The translations under genes were made by a program, and so were the position numbers. This document shows, piece after piece, positions 25,404 through 33,851 of a DNA stretch of 33,931 nucleotides. Source of the stretch: an uncultured Lachnospiraceae bacterium (lineage in GTDB: Bacteria; Bacillota; Clostridia; Lachnospirales; Lachnospiraceae); assembly GCA_910586205.1 (NCBI GenBank), contig CAJUGD010000039.1, forward strand, positions 1 to 33,931, given 5' to 3'. Each line of letters opens with the position of its first letter. The first letter of the stretch is position 1. The notes beneath the pieces were generated by a model. The model had not been told where the DNA came from, did not search any database, and worked only from the letters and a program-made list of their open reading frames with translations.

Positions 25404-27527
25404 ATGTTAAATGAACAGGAATATGCACAGATTATATCAGAAAGATTTGAACATTTAAGGAATAAAAAAGTATTAATTTATGGTACAGGAATTATTGCAA
25501 AGCGTTTTATTCATAGTCTTTCAGGCTTTCGGATTAGAGGGATTGTAGACAGGCTGCATTTTGGAGGTGAATTTGAGGGAGTCCCGATTGTGCTGTGGGA
25601 TGAGATTGGGCCGGAGGATGCAGATGTGGTTATCATTGCATCTGCACGGAAAAATTATAAAGTTATTTATCAGAGGATTTTGGATAAATGTATTTTATAT
25701 AATATTGATATATATGGTGAAAGTGGGCTGAATTTAAAGGAATATTTTGGATGGAGATTTTTTAACATTGATGACAGCAGATATTTCAGAAAAAATGAAA
25801 GGGAACTAAAGCAATTAATTTCACAGTATGATGCAGTTAGTTTTGACCTGTTTGATACACTGATTATGCGAAAAACCTTGGAGCCTGCCGATGTTTTTGA
25901 TATTGTAGAGGATCGGATTCAAAAGAAGGGAATACAGATACCGCGCTTTAAAATAATGCGCAGAGAAGCAGAATTGCAGGCAAAAGGCGCGAATCTTTAC
26001 AAAATATATGAGATTCTCGGCAAGCAGGCAGGTTTGACAAAGAAACAAGAGAAGATTGTGATGGAAACTGAGCTGGCCTGTGAAAAATGTGTGCTGTTGC
26101 CTAGAAAGAAAATGATAGAAATCTTTGAATATGCAAGATCTCTTGGAAAAAAGGTATCCATTATTTCGGATATGTATTTGACAGAAGAACTGCTAGGTGA
26201 ACTGTTGGAGGAAATGCATATTAGAGGATATGACAAGATCTATGTTTCCTGTGATTACGGAGTTTCAAAAGGAAACGGACTATTTGAAAGGTATCTGAAG
26301 GATAATAAAAATATGAGCTGTCTGCATATTGGGGATAATCCGATGGCTGATGTGCAGGCACCGTTGAGATACGGGATTGATTCTTATGGTATAAAAAGTG
26401 CGTTTGAAATGATGAAAATATCTAATTTCGTTAATATCATGCCATGGGTTAACCATTGTAATGAAAAAAACCTTCTTGGATTGGTTTTGGCGGAAGTATT
26501 TAACAACCCTTTTGCTTTATATGATACAGCAGGAGTAGTCCGGGTTGATAGCTTTGAGAAGATAGGGAAAATTTTTGCTGCATCATTAGCAGCAATCTAT
26601 ATTTTAGAATTAATTTCTTATTTGGAAAAAGAGAAAGATTATCAAAAAGTGATTTTTGGCGCCAGAGACGGATATATATTTATGAAGATATATGATAAGT
26701 TTAGGGAAAAGTATGGGAAAAACCGGGAGCTGCCAGAGCCGGTTTATTTACTTGTGTCCAGAAAACTTTGTATACGTGCAGGTATGAAAACAGGAAACGA
26801 TGTAGGCATATTGAAGATATATGGAAATTCAGATCGTCCAGAGACTACCCTTACAGGCATTTTGGGGATTCCTGAGGAAAGGACAGTGCCTTATGATCAA
26901 GAGTCTTACGCAGACGTATTGGATTATTATAATGTCCATCAAGAGGAGATTTTGGATAGATCAAGGATTGTCCGACAAAGATATAAAAAGTATTTAGAGC
27001 ATTGTGGGCTGGATTTGAATCAAAAATATCTGTTTTGTGATTTTATTTCCCAAGGAACCATCCTGCACTTATTAAATCAGATCTTTTATAAACCAATGGA
27101 TGGCTTTTTTCTATCTAGGTATATTGTGCAGAAACCATTTCCGATTCATGCAGAAAGCATATATGTAGACCTGTGCCATGGCGGAACTATACTGTTTGAA
27201 AAGCACTGCTTTTTGGAAACGATTTTTTCTTCTCCAGAGCCATCCGTTGAAGACATGGATGAAAATGATAAGCCTATTTTTTCTAATGAAATACGTACAG
27301 AAGAAGAAATAAAGAATATGTGCATAGAACAGGAGGGAATCGAAAAGTTTTTTTGGGATTATTATGAGAATTTATGGGTGGATGGAAAAAAGATAAAAAA
27401 GGAGCTTCCTGAAGCTTTGGTATATCTGTGTGACGAATTGGAATATGTAGGCGAATGTTGTGATGTGAGAAAGATGAAGTTATATAATGATCTGGACAAT
27501 GATTATCGTGATACATTACAAAAATGA
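25404..27527 (+). CDS. Three-part protein: Rossmann module, HAD domain and uncharacterised C-terminal domain
   Basis: The 707-residue protein has the shared Rossmann module at 21-105 (VLIYGTGIIAKRF, DVVIIASARKN), then a HAD-superfamily domain at about 140-340 with motif I SFDLFDTL (Asp148), motif II SIISDM, a lysine in SKGNG and motif IV HIGDNPMAD. Motif I has Phe at the second acidic position (FDLFDTL), as in dehalogenase-type members. The remaining 350 residues (with VIFGARDGYIF, FCDFISQGT and FFLSRY) resemble the C-terminal region of large HAD proteins from polysaccharide loci but have no function I can name. A phosphatase or phosphotransfer role on a sugar or polyol phosphate is plausible. 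AAGGAAAG precedes the ATG. Confidence 0.65.
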   Translation: MLNEQEYAQIISERFEHLRNKKVLIYGTGIIAKRFIHSLSGFRIRGIVDRLHFGGEFEGVPIVLWDEIGPEDADVVIIASARKNYKVIYQRILDKCILYNIDIYGESGLNLKEYFGWRFFNIDDSRYFRKNERELKQLISQYDAVSFDLFDTLIMRKTLEPADVFDIVEDRIQKKGIQIPRFKIMRREAELQAKGANLYKIYEILGKQAGLTKKQEKIVMETELACEKCVLLPRKKMIEIFEYARSLGKKVSIISDMYLTEELLGELLEEMHIRGYDKIYVSCDYGVSKGNGLFERYLKDNKNMSCLHIGDNPMADVQAPLRYGIDSYGIKSAFEMMKISNFVNIMPWVNHCNEKNLLGLVLAEVFNNPFALYDTAGVVRVDSFEKIGKIFAASLAAIYILELISYLEKEKDYQKVIFGARDGYIFMKIYDKFREKYGKNRELPEPVYLLVSRKLCIRAGMKTGNDVGILKIYGNSDRPETTLTGILGIPEERTVPYDQESYADVLDYYNVHQEEILDRSRIVRQRYKKYLEHCGLDLNQKYLFCDFISQGTILHLLNQIFYKPMDGFFLSRYIVQKPFPIHAESIYVDLCHGGTILFEKHCFLETIFSSPEPSVEDMDENDKPIFSNEIRTEEEIKNMCIEQEGIEKFFWDYYENLWVDGKKIKKELPEALVYLCDELEYVGECCDVRKMKLYNDLDNDYRDTLQK

Positions 27528-27578
27528 GATAATGTAATTTGTTGGGCAGGAAAATTATGTTATAAAAGAAAGAAGGCT

Positions 27579-29018
27579 ATGCGGACTGTGAATAGTTATT
27601 TTTTTGGAGCTGGTAAATTAGGCAAGTATTGGTTAAACCAATGGAGAGATTTTGGGATTGCTCCCAAAGGTATTTTTGATAACAATAAAAATCTATGGTC
27701 AACTATGTGGAATGGGGTTAAGGTATATAGTCCGTCAATGATAACAACACTTAATTTTGACTATATTTTTATTACTTGCGGTAAAGAAAAAGATGTGTTT
27801 TGCCAATTATTGGATTTAGGAATTACAGAGAAGCAAATTGTGGCAGGGTATCACAATATACGGAATTATCTTTTTTATCACACTCTAAAAAATAACGTAT
27901 TTTCAGATTGTATGCTAAAGCCATACAGAGAGTCTGCTGTAAAAAAGATAATATTTGATCTGCAGAATGGGATGGTTTTAGGAGGCGTTGAGGCATGGAG
28001 CTATGAACTGGCTGGAAAACTGAAGAGAAAGGGCTGGCATGGAATCTATCTGGCCACAGATACAGCAAATCCGAATGTCAAGGATGAAACATATCCGGTG
28101 TATACATTGGCGTATAGAGGATTAGAACAAGAACGGGATAAAATCAACCTATGTGTGCAGGAAATCATAAATCATCTTCCATGTACAATTATTTGTAATT
28201 TTCCGCAGCATATATTCTGGTCAGCTTGTATTGCAAAATCACTATATCCACAGCAGATAAGGATAATTGCTGTACAGCATAATGATGATCCAATGTATTA
28301 TGAGGCATATAGCTTATGGCAGGATTTTATTGACAGGTGTATGACAATCAGCACCTGTATGAAGCAGAAGATGCTGTTGTCAGGAATGGATCCAGTAAAG
28401 ATTGATTATTTAGAATGGCAAATTCCTTGTAAAAAGAGTTTAAAAAGGAAATGGAGTATTAAAGGCGAACAGTTACAGATTGGATATGCAGGACGAGTAA
28501 CTATAATGCAAAAGCGGGTGGATTTATTTCTGGAGTTAGCAAAAAAACTGAAAGAGAGGGCGATTGATGTTCGGATAAATATTGTAGGAACAGGAGATTA
28601 CAGTAAAACTTTAGATCGAAAAATCCAGGAAGAAAAGCTTTGCAAACTAGTGGTTCTATTAGGATATATGGAGAGAAAAAATATCCGTGATTTTTGGAGC
28701 AGACAAGATATTATGGTTAGCTGTTCAGAGTGGGAAGGTCACAGCATTTCTCAATCTGAGGCCATGGCAGAGGGGGCTGTTCCTGTAATTACTGATGTGT
28801 CAGGTGCAAGAGATGATGTGGCAGACGGCTGTAATGGATATGTTGTTGAGGTAGGGAATATAGAAGCTATTGCCTGTAGAATCCAGGAATTGTATTATGA
28901 TAGGAATAAGCTGAAGGAAATGGGGACTTGTGCCCATAATACGATCTATGAAAGACAAAAAGACAACGATCAGGCAGAGTTTTGGGATCAACTGATAAAG
29001 AAGGTGTGGCAGGGATGA
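27579..29018 (+). CDS. Rossmann module fused to GT4 glycosyltransferase
   Basis: The 479-residue protein has the shared module at 1-95 (SYFFGAGKLGKYW, IFDNNKNLW, YIFITCGKEKD), then a GT-B glycosyltransferase of family 4 from about 125: LGGVEAWSYELAGKLKRKGW, GYAGRVTIMQKRVDLFLELA (donor-side) and SCSEWEGHSISQSEAMAEGAVPVI with the E-x7-E motif. This retaining enzyme uses a nucleotide-sugar donor. It is the only clear GT4 enzyme in the window. Its stop overlaps the ATG of the next transferase (ATGA). GAAGG lies very near the start codon, so translation may be modest. Confidence 0.82.
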   Translation: MRTVNSYFFGAGKLGKYWLNQWRDFGIAPKGIFDNNKNLWSTMWNGVKVYSPSMITTLNFDYIFITCGKEKDVFCQLLDLGITEKQIVAGYHNIRNYLFYHTLKNNVFSDCMLKPYRESAVKKIIFDLQNGMVLGGVEAWSYELAGKLKRKGWHGIYLATDTANPNVKDETYPVYTLAYRGLEQERDKINLCVQEIINHLPCTIICNFPQHIFWSACIAKSLYPQQIRIIAVQHNDDPMYYEAYSLWQDFIDRCMTISTCMKQKMLLSGMDPVKIDYLEWQIPCKKSLKRKWSIKGEQLQIGYAGRVTIMQKRVDLFLELAKKLKERAIDVRINIVGTGDYSKTLDRKIQEEKLCKLVVLLGYMERKNIRDFWSRQDIMVSCSEWEGHSISQSEAMAEGAVPVITDVSGARDDVADGCNGYVVEVGNIEAIACRIQELYYDRNKLKEMGTCAHNTIYERQKDNDQAEFWDQLIKKVWQG

Positions 29019-30367
29019 ATGTAAAAGTGTCTGTTATATTGCCGTCCTTAAATGTGGCGGATTACATAGAGAGATGTTTGGAGAGTGTCATTCATCAATC
29101 ATTGAAGGAGTTGGAGATTCTCTGTGTAGATGCAGGATCTGCAGACGGAACAAAAGAAATACTGGACAAGTATGCTGACAAGGATCCAAGGATTAAAGTT
29201 TTGTACAGCGGCAAAAAAAGCTATGGCAGACAGGTTAATATGGGATTAGACTATGCATCTGGTGAATATGCTGCAGTCCTGGAGACAGACGACTGGATTG
29301 ATCGGGATATGTATCAATGTTTATATAAACATGCGGCTGCGGATGGGTTAGATTATGTGGCGGCAGATTTTGACCTGGTATATCGGCTTCAGAATGGAGC
29401 CGATTATTTTGTACGGCAGCGTTTGTTTCATGGAGATAAGCAGGATTGGTATGGAAAAATATTGGAACCGTGCCAGATTACAACACTAAGATCTTCTGAT
29501 TATGTATTATGGAAGGGCATTTATAACAGGAAGTTTTTAAAGGACAATCATATCAGGCTTCATGAATCACCAGGAGCTGCTTTTCAGGATATGGGATTTT
29601 TGCAGCAGGTAAAAACCTATGCCAGAAAAGCAAGGTATGTTGACCAAAGCTTTTACCGATACAGGCAGGATCGGGAAAACGCTTCTTCAAAAGAGCTGGA
29701 TGGCCTTTTTTACTATGAAAAAGAGTTTCATTGGATAAATGAGGAATTAGGGCTATGTAATATAATGAAAGGGATTGACAAGAAGTATTATTATTTTACC
29801 ATGAGCATTTCTTTTCTTACCAAGTATGATCAGATCATTGCGGCTTTAAATGGAGACTGGCAGGATCAAAGGCTTGCCGGTCCATATACATGGTTTAGAA
29901 GGCAAGTGGCAGAAGCTGTAAACCGCGGGATTTTAGAGGAGGATATGTATGGAAAAGGATGGTGGGAAAAGCTGATTCTTTTACTTGCCTCACAAGAAGA
30001 TTACAGCCAGCGGATAATAGAGGCGGATAATGAAAAAAAACAAGAGGTTCAGAATTTTCTGGAAAAGATTCAAAACAGGCCGGTTATTATATTTGGATGT
30101 GGGAAGCGAGGCGAACGGCTGATGTTTTTCTGTGACAGAAATCATATTTGCATGGAAGGATTTTGCGATAATAATTCAGAGCTTTATGGAAAAGAAAGAT
30201 TCGGTTTTCCTGTCATTTCTCCCATGGATTTGAAAAACAAAATTAGTGATAAAAATTATGTGGTGCTGTTATCCATGAGAAATGGAGCGGAGGCAGTATA
30301 CAGACAATTAACGGCCATGGGTATTAAAGAAGACAGAATTTTGAATCAGTTGCCGGAAGGGGTGTAG
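29015..30367 (+). CDS. GT2 glycosyltransferase with C-terminal Rossmann module (paralogue 1)
   Basis: ATG 29015 overlaps the preceding stop as ATGA and opens directly on the GT2 strand (MNVKVSVILPSLNVADYIE); a TTG at 28982 is unlikely. The 450-residue protein shows CVDAGSADGT and ETDDWID, variants of the DDG and DxD motifs, and a QDMGFLQQV acceptor motif. The C-terminal 95 residues are the Rossmann module (VIIFGCGKRGERL, FCDNNSELYG). It is closely similar along its whole length to the next gene, including near-identical DNA at the 5' end, so the two arose by tandem duplication. Confidence 0.82.
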   Translation: MNVKVSVILPSLNVADYIERCLESVIHQSLKELEILCVDAGSADGTKEILDKYADKDPRIKVLYSGKKSYGRQVNMGLDYASGEYAAVLETDDWIDRDMYQCLYKHAAADGLDYVAADFDLVYRLQNGADYFVRQRLFHGDKQDWYGKILEPCQITTLRSSDYVLWKGIYNRKFLKDNHIRLHESPGAAFQDMGFLQQVKTYARKARYVDQSFYRYRQDRENASSKELDGLFYYEKEFHWINEELGLCNIMKGIDKKYYYFTMSISFLTKYDQIIAALNGDWQDQRLAGPYTWFRRQVAEAVNRGILEEDMYGKGWWEKLILLLASQEDYSQRIIEADNEKKQEVQNFLEKIQNRPVIIFGCGKRGERLMFFCDRNHICMEGFCDNNSELYGKERFGFPVISPMDLKNKISDKNYVVLLSMRNGAEAVYRQLTAMGIKEDRILNQLPEGV

Positions 30368-30374
30368 ATTGTAA

Positions 30375-31742
30375 ATGAAGGTGAAGGTGTCAGTTATATT
30401 GCCGTCCTTAAATGTGGTGAATTACATAGAAGAATGTCTGGACAGTGTGACAGGACAGACATTGGAAGAACTGGAAATTTTATGTATTGATGCTGGGTCT
30501 ACGGATGGCACTCTGGAGATTTTACAAAAATATGCAGATAAGGATAAAAGGATCCGGCTGCTCCATTCAGATAAGAAAAGTTATGGATATCAGATCAATT
30601 TAGGCATAGACCAGGCATCTGGAGAATATATGGGGATTGTGGAGACGGATGATTATATTGAGCCTAAAATGTATGAGGAATTGTATCAGACAGCTTCAGA
30701 GGAAAATCTGGATTATGTCAAAGCCGGATTTGATGTTTTTGTTACTCCGGGGAAGGAGGAACGGTATTGCCTAAGATATCCTATGTCAGATTTTAATCAG
30801 GTGATTTCTTCTGAATATTTTATGGAGAAAGAGCTTTCTAACGATATTTATATCTGGAACGGCATTTACAGGCTGTCATTTTTGAAGGAACATGCCATTC
30901 GGCTGAATGAGAGTCCGGGAGCCGCGTTCCAGGACTGTTCTTTCCGGTATCTGGTGGATATAAAGCTTAACAGAGGAATGTTTTTGGATCGTTCATTTTA
31001 CAGGTATCGGAGAGATAATTGTTCTTCGTCAACCTATAATCCTCATTGTGTCAGGTATAATCTGGAAGAATGTAAATACATACGTAAATGGATGGAGAAA
31101 CAAAAAGATATGGATGTAAAGAAATATTCTTTCATTGCCAGAGAGACCGTAATGATGGCACTGGAGCCATACAGTACCCTCAGAGGGGTCAGTGAGCCGG
31201 ATCGGGAGACAAAAGAAGCCTTGGAGGAATTTCGTGAGATTATCAAAAAAGATCGGAAGGATGGTTTGCTGATACAAGAACAAATGCTTCCAAAGCATTG
31301 GCTGGAAATGCGGTTGTTTACTGAGAAACCAAAAACATTTGAAGATTATATTGCGATTAGTGCAGAGGCAAAATATGCTCCGTATAGAAATTTTATAAAA
31401 GAAATGTCAAAAAAGGAACAGATCGTTGTATTTGGCGCCGGGAAGGTTTCGCTGTATGCCCTTTGCCTCATGAGAATGAACGGGATTGATCGGATACAGG
31501 CTTTTTGTGATAATGATGAGAGAAGATGGGGGAGCCGGTATATGGGCTATGATGTTTTGCCGCCTGCGGAAACGTTCAGAAGATATCCTAAGGCTTATTA
31601 TTTGATAGCGAACAGGGCTCATAGCACAGAAATAAAGCAGCAGCTATATATGGCGGGAGTTATGGAAAAATCTTTATCTGTGTACAGACTGCCTTTACTG
31701 CCAATGGAAAGCACGAATTATTTTATGAAGCTTTATGGGTAA
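30375..31742 (+). CDS. GT2 glycosyltransferase with C-terminal Rossmann module (paralogue 2)
   Basis: The 455-residue protein is the tandem paralogue of the preceding gene: VSVILPSLNVVNYIEECLDS, CIDAGSTDGT, ETDDYIE and ESPGAAFQD appear at equal places, and the C-terminal module reads IVVFGAGKVSLYAL, FCDNDERRWG. In this copy the glycine-rich loop changes from GxGKRG to GAGKVS, so its nucleotide site may differ. GAAGGGG lies 12 bp upstream. It is the last gene of the glycan cluster. Duplication followed by divergence suggests two successive or alternative sugar additions. Confidence 0.82.
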   Translation: MKVKVSVILPSLNVVNYIEECLDSVTGQTLEELEILCIDAGSTDGTLEILQKYADKDKRIRLLHSDKKSYGYQINLGIDQASGEYMGIVETDDYIEPKMYEELYQTASEENLDYVKAGFDVFVTPGKEERYCLRYPMSDFNQVISSEYFMEKELSNDIYIWNGIYRLSFLKEHAIRLNESPGAAFQDCSFRYLVDIKLNRGMFLDRSFYRYRRDNCSSSTYNPHCVRYNLEECKYIRKWMEKQKDMDVKKYSFIARETVMMALEPYSTLRGVSEPDRETKEALEEFREIIKKDRKDGLLIQEQMLPKHWLEMRLFTEKPKTFEDYIAISAEAKYAPYRNFIKEMSKKEQIVVFGAGKVSLYALCLMRMNGIDRIQAFCDNDERRWGSRYMGYDVLPPAETFRRYPKAYYLIANRAHSTEIKQQLYMAGVMEKSLSVYRLPLLPMESTNYFMKLYG

Positions 31743-31755
31743 GATGCCCCTGAAC

Positions 31756-31784
31756 AGTAACCTATTTTAGATGAAAAGTGACCT
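31756..31784. repeat. Short direct repeats, possible insertion-sequence end remnant
   Basis: AGTAACCT (31756-31763) and AGTGACCT (31777-31784) are 21 bp apart at the border between the glycan cluster and the Rpn gene. Such spaced repeats occur at ends of IS21-like elements, but no transposase or second end is seen, so this is only suggestive. Confidence 0.25.
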
Positions 31785-31801
31785 GGACGCGGAAATCTTT
31801 A

Positions 31802-31830
31802 TGGAAATCAGTCATTGAATATGGTATACT
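31802..31830 (+). promoter_or_regulatory. Extended -10 promoter of the Rpn-type gene
   Basis: TATACT at 31825-31830 is preceded by TGG, giving the extended -10 form TGnTATACT. The -35 region 17 bp upstream (TGGAAA) is weak, as is usual for extended -10 promoters. It lies 52 bp before the ATG at 31883. Confidence 0.5.
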
Positions 31831-31882
31831 ATCCATAAGGGAAACTAATAAAGCGAAACAGAGAAAGCCAGGTGAGGCAGTT

Positions 31883-32725
31883 ATGCAGAGATTAAAGCCC
31901 TTGAATGATTTTATATTTGGAAAGACTTTTGGAGAAAAGGGTGATGAGGAGCAGCTATTATCGTTGCTGAATGCTATTTTGGCAAAGACAAAGCATAAGA
32001 AGCTGGTCAATATTGAGATTGTAGAGCACAGAACCTTTACAGCGGAGGTAGTTGGAGACAAGACCAGTATACTTGATATCCGTGCAGTAGCCGAAGACGG
32101 CACAAGGATTAACATTGAAGTCCAGCTTCGGGATTATGGGAACATGGACAGACGGAGCCTTTTCTATTGGAGCAGAGAGTTTGCAAGCGGTCTGGATAAG
32201 GGAGACGATTACAGCCAATTAGCCAATGTGATAGCGATTAACATAGTAAACTTTGAAGCCGTGAGTGTGGATGACTTCCATACAGTATTTCATCTCTGGG
32301 AGGATACCCATAAGGACTATCTTTTGACAAATGCCCTGGAAATTCATTTTATTGATGTTAAGAAGTTCAATGCCTTACCGGAAAAAAATATTAAAAATGA
32401 TCCGCTGCACAGGTGGCTGACATTTTTTGACCAGAATATTTCAGATGATCTGCTAAAGGAGTTGATGAATATGGATGCTGCGATTTACAAGGCTAATGAA
32501 AAGCTGACATTTCTTGCTAACGATAAGGAAGTGCTTCGGCTGTATAATATGCGTGAGATGGCACAGATTGATTACAACAGCGGAATGCGTAAAGCAAAGG
32601 ATGAGGGAAAAATAGAGGGAAAAATAGAAATAGCCCGAAATATGAAGACAGATGGAGAGCCTATAGAAAAGATTGTCAGATATACTGGTCTCACGAGAGA
32701 GCGTATAGAGAATTTGAAAATTTGA
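31883..32725 (+). CDS. Rpn-family PD-(D/E)XK nuclease / putative transposase
   Basis: ATG 31883 is preceded by GTGAGG at 5 bp; a GTG at 31778 would place the promoter inside the gene and is rejected. The 280-residue protein starts with LKPLNDFIFGKTFGE, the hallmark opening of this family, and holds the nuclease core ILDIRAVAEDGTRINIEVQ with Asp65, Glu79 and Gln81. The C-terminal part has the charged GKIEGKIEIARNMK segment and the ending TGLTRERIENLKI typical of these proteins. Family members are recombination-promoting nucleases, multicopy in many Clostridia; some affect phage or DNA exchange. It has its own promoter and terminator and is unrelated in function to the glycan genes. Confidence 0.85.
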   Translation: MQRLKPLNDFIFGKTFGEKGDEEQLLSLLNAILAKTKHKKLVNIEIVEHRTFTAEVVGDKTSILDIRAVAEDGTRINIEVQLRDYGNMDRRSLFYWSREFASGLDKGDDYSQLANVIAINIVNFEAVSVDDFHTVFHLWEDTHKDYLLTNALEIHFIDVKKFNALPEKNIKNDPLHRWLTFFDQNISDDLLKELMNMDAAIYKANEKLTFLANDKEVLRLYNMREMAQIDYNSGMRKAKDEGKIEGKIEIARNMKTDGEPIEKIVRYTGLTRERIENLKI

Positions 32726-32745
32726 CGGAATATGAATTGTGAATG

Positions 32746-32780
32746 AAGCGGATACTTTAGACAGTGAGTATCCGCTTTTT
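32746..32780 (+). terminator. Rho-independent terminator after the Rpn-type gene
   Basis: An 11-bp perfect stem, AAGCGGATACT (32746-32756) with AGTATCCGCTT (32767-32777), encloses a 10-base loop and runs into a T-tract ending at 32780. It lies 20 bp after the stop codon. Confidence 0.85.
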
Positions 32781-32907
32781 GGGCAGAATAATGTATTGTA
32801 AGTAGGAAATAATCCGTATCTGTTCAAAAAAATCGATATCTGATACAATACAATACGATCCAATAGTAATGAATTTTAGGAACCATGTCTCATTGTACTT
32901 TGACAAC

Positions 32908-32946
32908 AAAAAATCCACTTAGCATCTTGTACTAAGTGGATTTTTT
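32908..32946. terminator. Bidirectional terminator
   Basis: The stem AAAAAATCCACTTAG (32908-32922) pairs perfectly with CTAAGTGGATTTTTT (32932-32946) around a 9-base loop. A-runs and T-runs on both sides let it stop transcription from either strand, so it can also end the minus-strand pair to the right. Confidence 0.85.
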
Positions 32947-33106
32947 GTAAAAATGCGGATGAATTGCTATTCATCTTTAGGGAATATTTTACCAAATGCA
33001 TAAATTTATAAACAGGTACGGATTATTTCCTGCTTATGCTACTGCCATAAAAATACTCCATATTTGAATTCATACCCAAAAGGAGCTATTTTTTCCAAAG
33101 ACACAA
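32947..33106. other. Non-coding stretch with no recognised feature
   Basis: Between the bidirectional terminator and the end of the minus-strand gene I see only AT-rich sequence: no reading frame of note, no repeat and no promoter-like pair. The gap between the two terminators (32781-32907) is likewise empty apart from short ATAC-rich runs near 32840. Confidence 0.5.
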
Positions 33107-33511
33107 TCACATGAACTGATTCTGTACCCACTTAACTTCTGGTTCATAAGCTACAACATCTGAACTATCAGCCAAAATCAAAGCTTTTAATTGCCCCAAT
33201 GGAACTTTGTCTTCATTTTCGAAAATTTCTGCATGATAAATATTAGATGAGGTTTCAGGAATAATAGCGATATTGTTATCAATACATACGTTAGCTTTAA
33301 CTTTAACCAATCCCTTAAATCTTTTATCGAAACGTTCTTTAAATGTTTTGATAATTATTTTTTCATCTCTATCCCCATCTCTATCTACTGAAACACCATT
33401 GTCTTGTTTGAAAAGAGCAGATGTTGGTCTTCCTTTTTCATCCATAGAATCTGGCTGAGATCTCTTTATTACCCTATATAATAATTCATGTCTTTGTACT
33501 GTTTCTTCCAT
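33107..33511 (-). CDS. Hypothetical protein, second gene of a two-gene unit
   Basis: The 134-residue protein is acidic and basic in alternating patches, has no signal peptide or membrane segment and no cysteine except one near residue 96. A cluster of Asp/Arg (VDRDGDRDEK) lies near residue 41. I do not recognise the family. It overlaps the preceding minus-strand gene by 26 bp, so the two are co-translated, and such small overlapping pairs are often functionally linked. It may be a toxin-antitoxin-like or phage-related module, but the sequence does not show which. The bidirectional terminator at 32908-32946 would end its transcript. Confidence 0.6.
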   Translation of the reverse strand: MEETVQRHELLYRVIKRSQPDSMDEKGRPTSALFKQDNGVSVDRDGDRDEKIIIKTFKERFDKRFKGLVKVKANVCIDNNIAIIPETSSNIYHAEIFENEDKVPLGQLKALILADSSDVVAYEPEVKWVQNQFM

Positions 33512-33851
33512 AAAAATTATCTACAATCTCCTTAATGTGATTATCTTCTGAATCCGTTAATTCCAATTCTACTGCATCTGAATATTTTCTTTTGGGGACT
33601 TGTAAACACATAGTTTTGTTTTCGAAAATTTCAAATTCCAAATAGCTTCTATCACTCAATTCATACTGAAACTGTATACTATTTCTTCCTGTTGGATAAA
33701 TTAACGGCTGTACAGAAAGCCCCTCAACGATTCTTTCACATTTATCAATTAATACACCAGAAAAAGGTTTTGCTCCATATCCATTCCAATCAAACTCCAA
33801 ACTTCCTATATCCTTCAATCGGTTAATGCTCTTAATAACTTCTGGTTTCAT
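33486..33851 (-). CDS. Hypothetical protein with a WNGYGA motif, first gene of a two-gene unit
   Basis: The 121-residue protein carries FDWNGYGAKPFS (about residues 20-31) and YPTGRNSIQFQYE (about 52-64). This pairing, a WNGYGA-type segment followed by a P-T-G/D-x-x-x-I-x-x-x-(W/Y)-E strand, recurs in small uncharacterised bacterial proteins, often beside a second small gene. It is soluble and has no catalytic motif I can name. There is no clear ribosome site before the ATG, and the promoter is not obvious; TACAAT on the minus strand near 33870 is a possible -10. I assign no function. Confidence 0.6.
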   Translation of the reverse strand: MKPEVIKSINRLKDIGSLEFDWNGYGAKPFSGVLIDKCERIVEGLSVQPLIYPTGRNSIQFQYELSDRSYLEFEIFENKTMCLQVPKRKYSDAVELELTDSEDNHIKEIVDNFYGRNSTKT

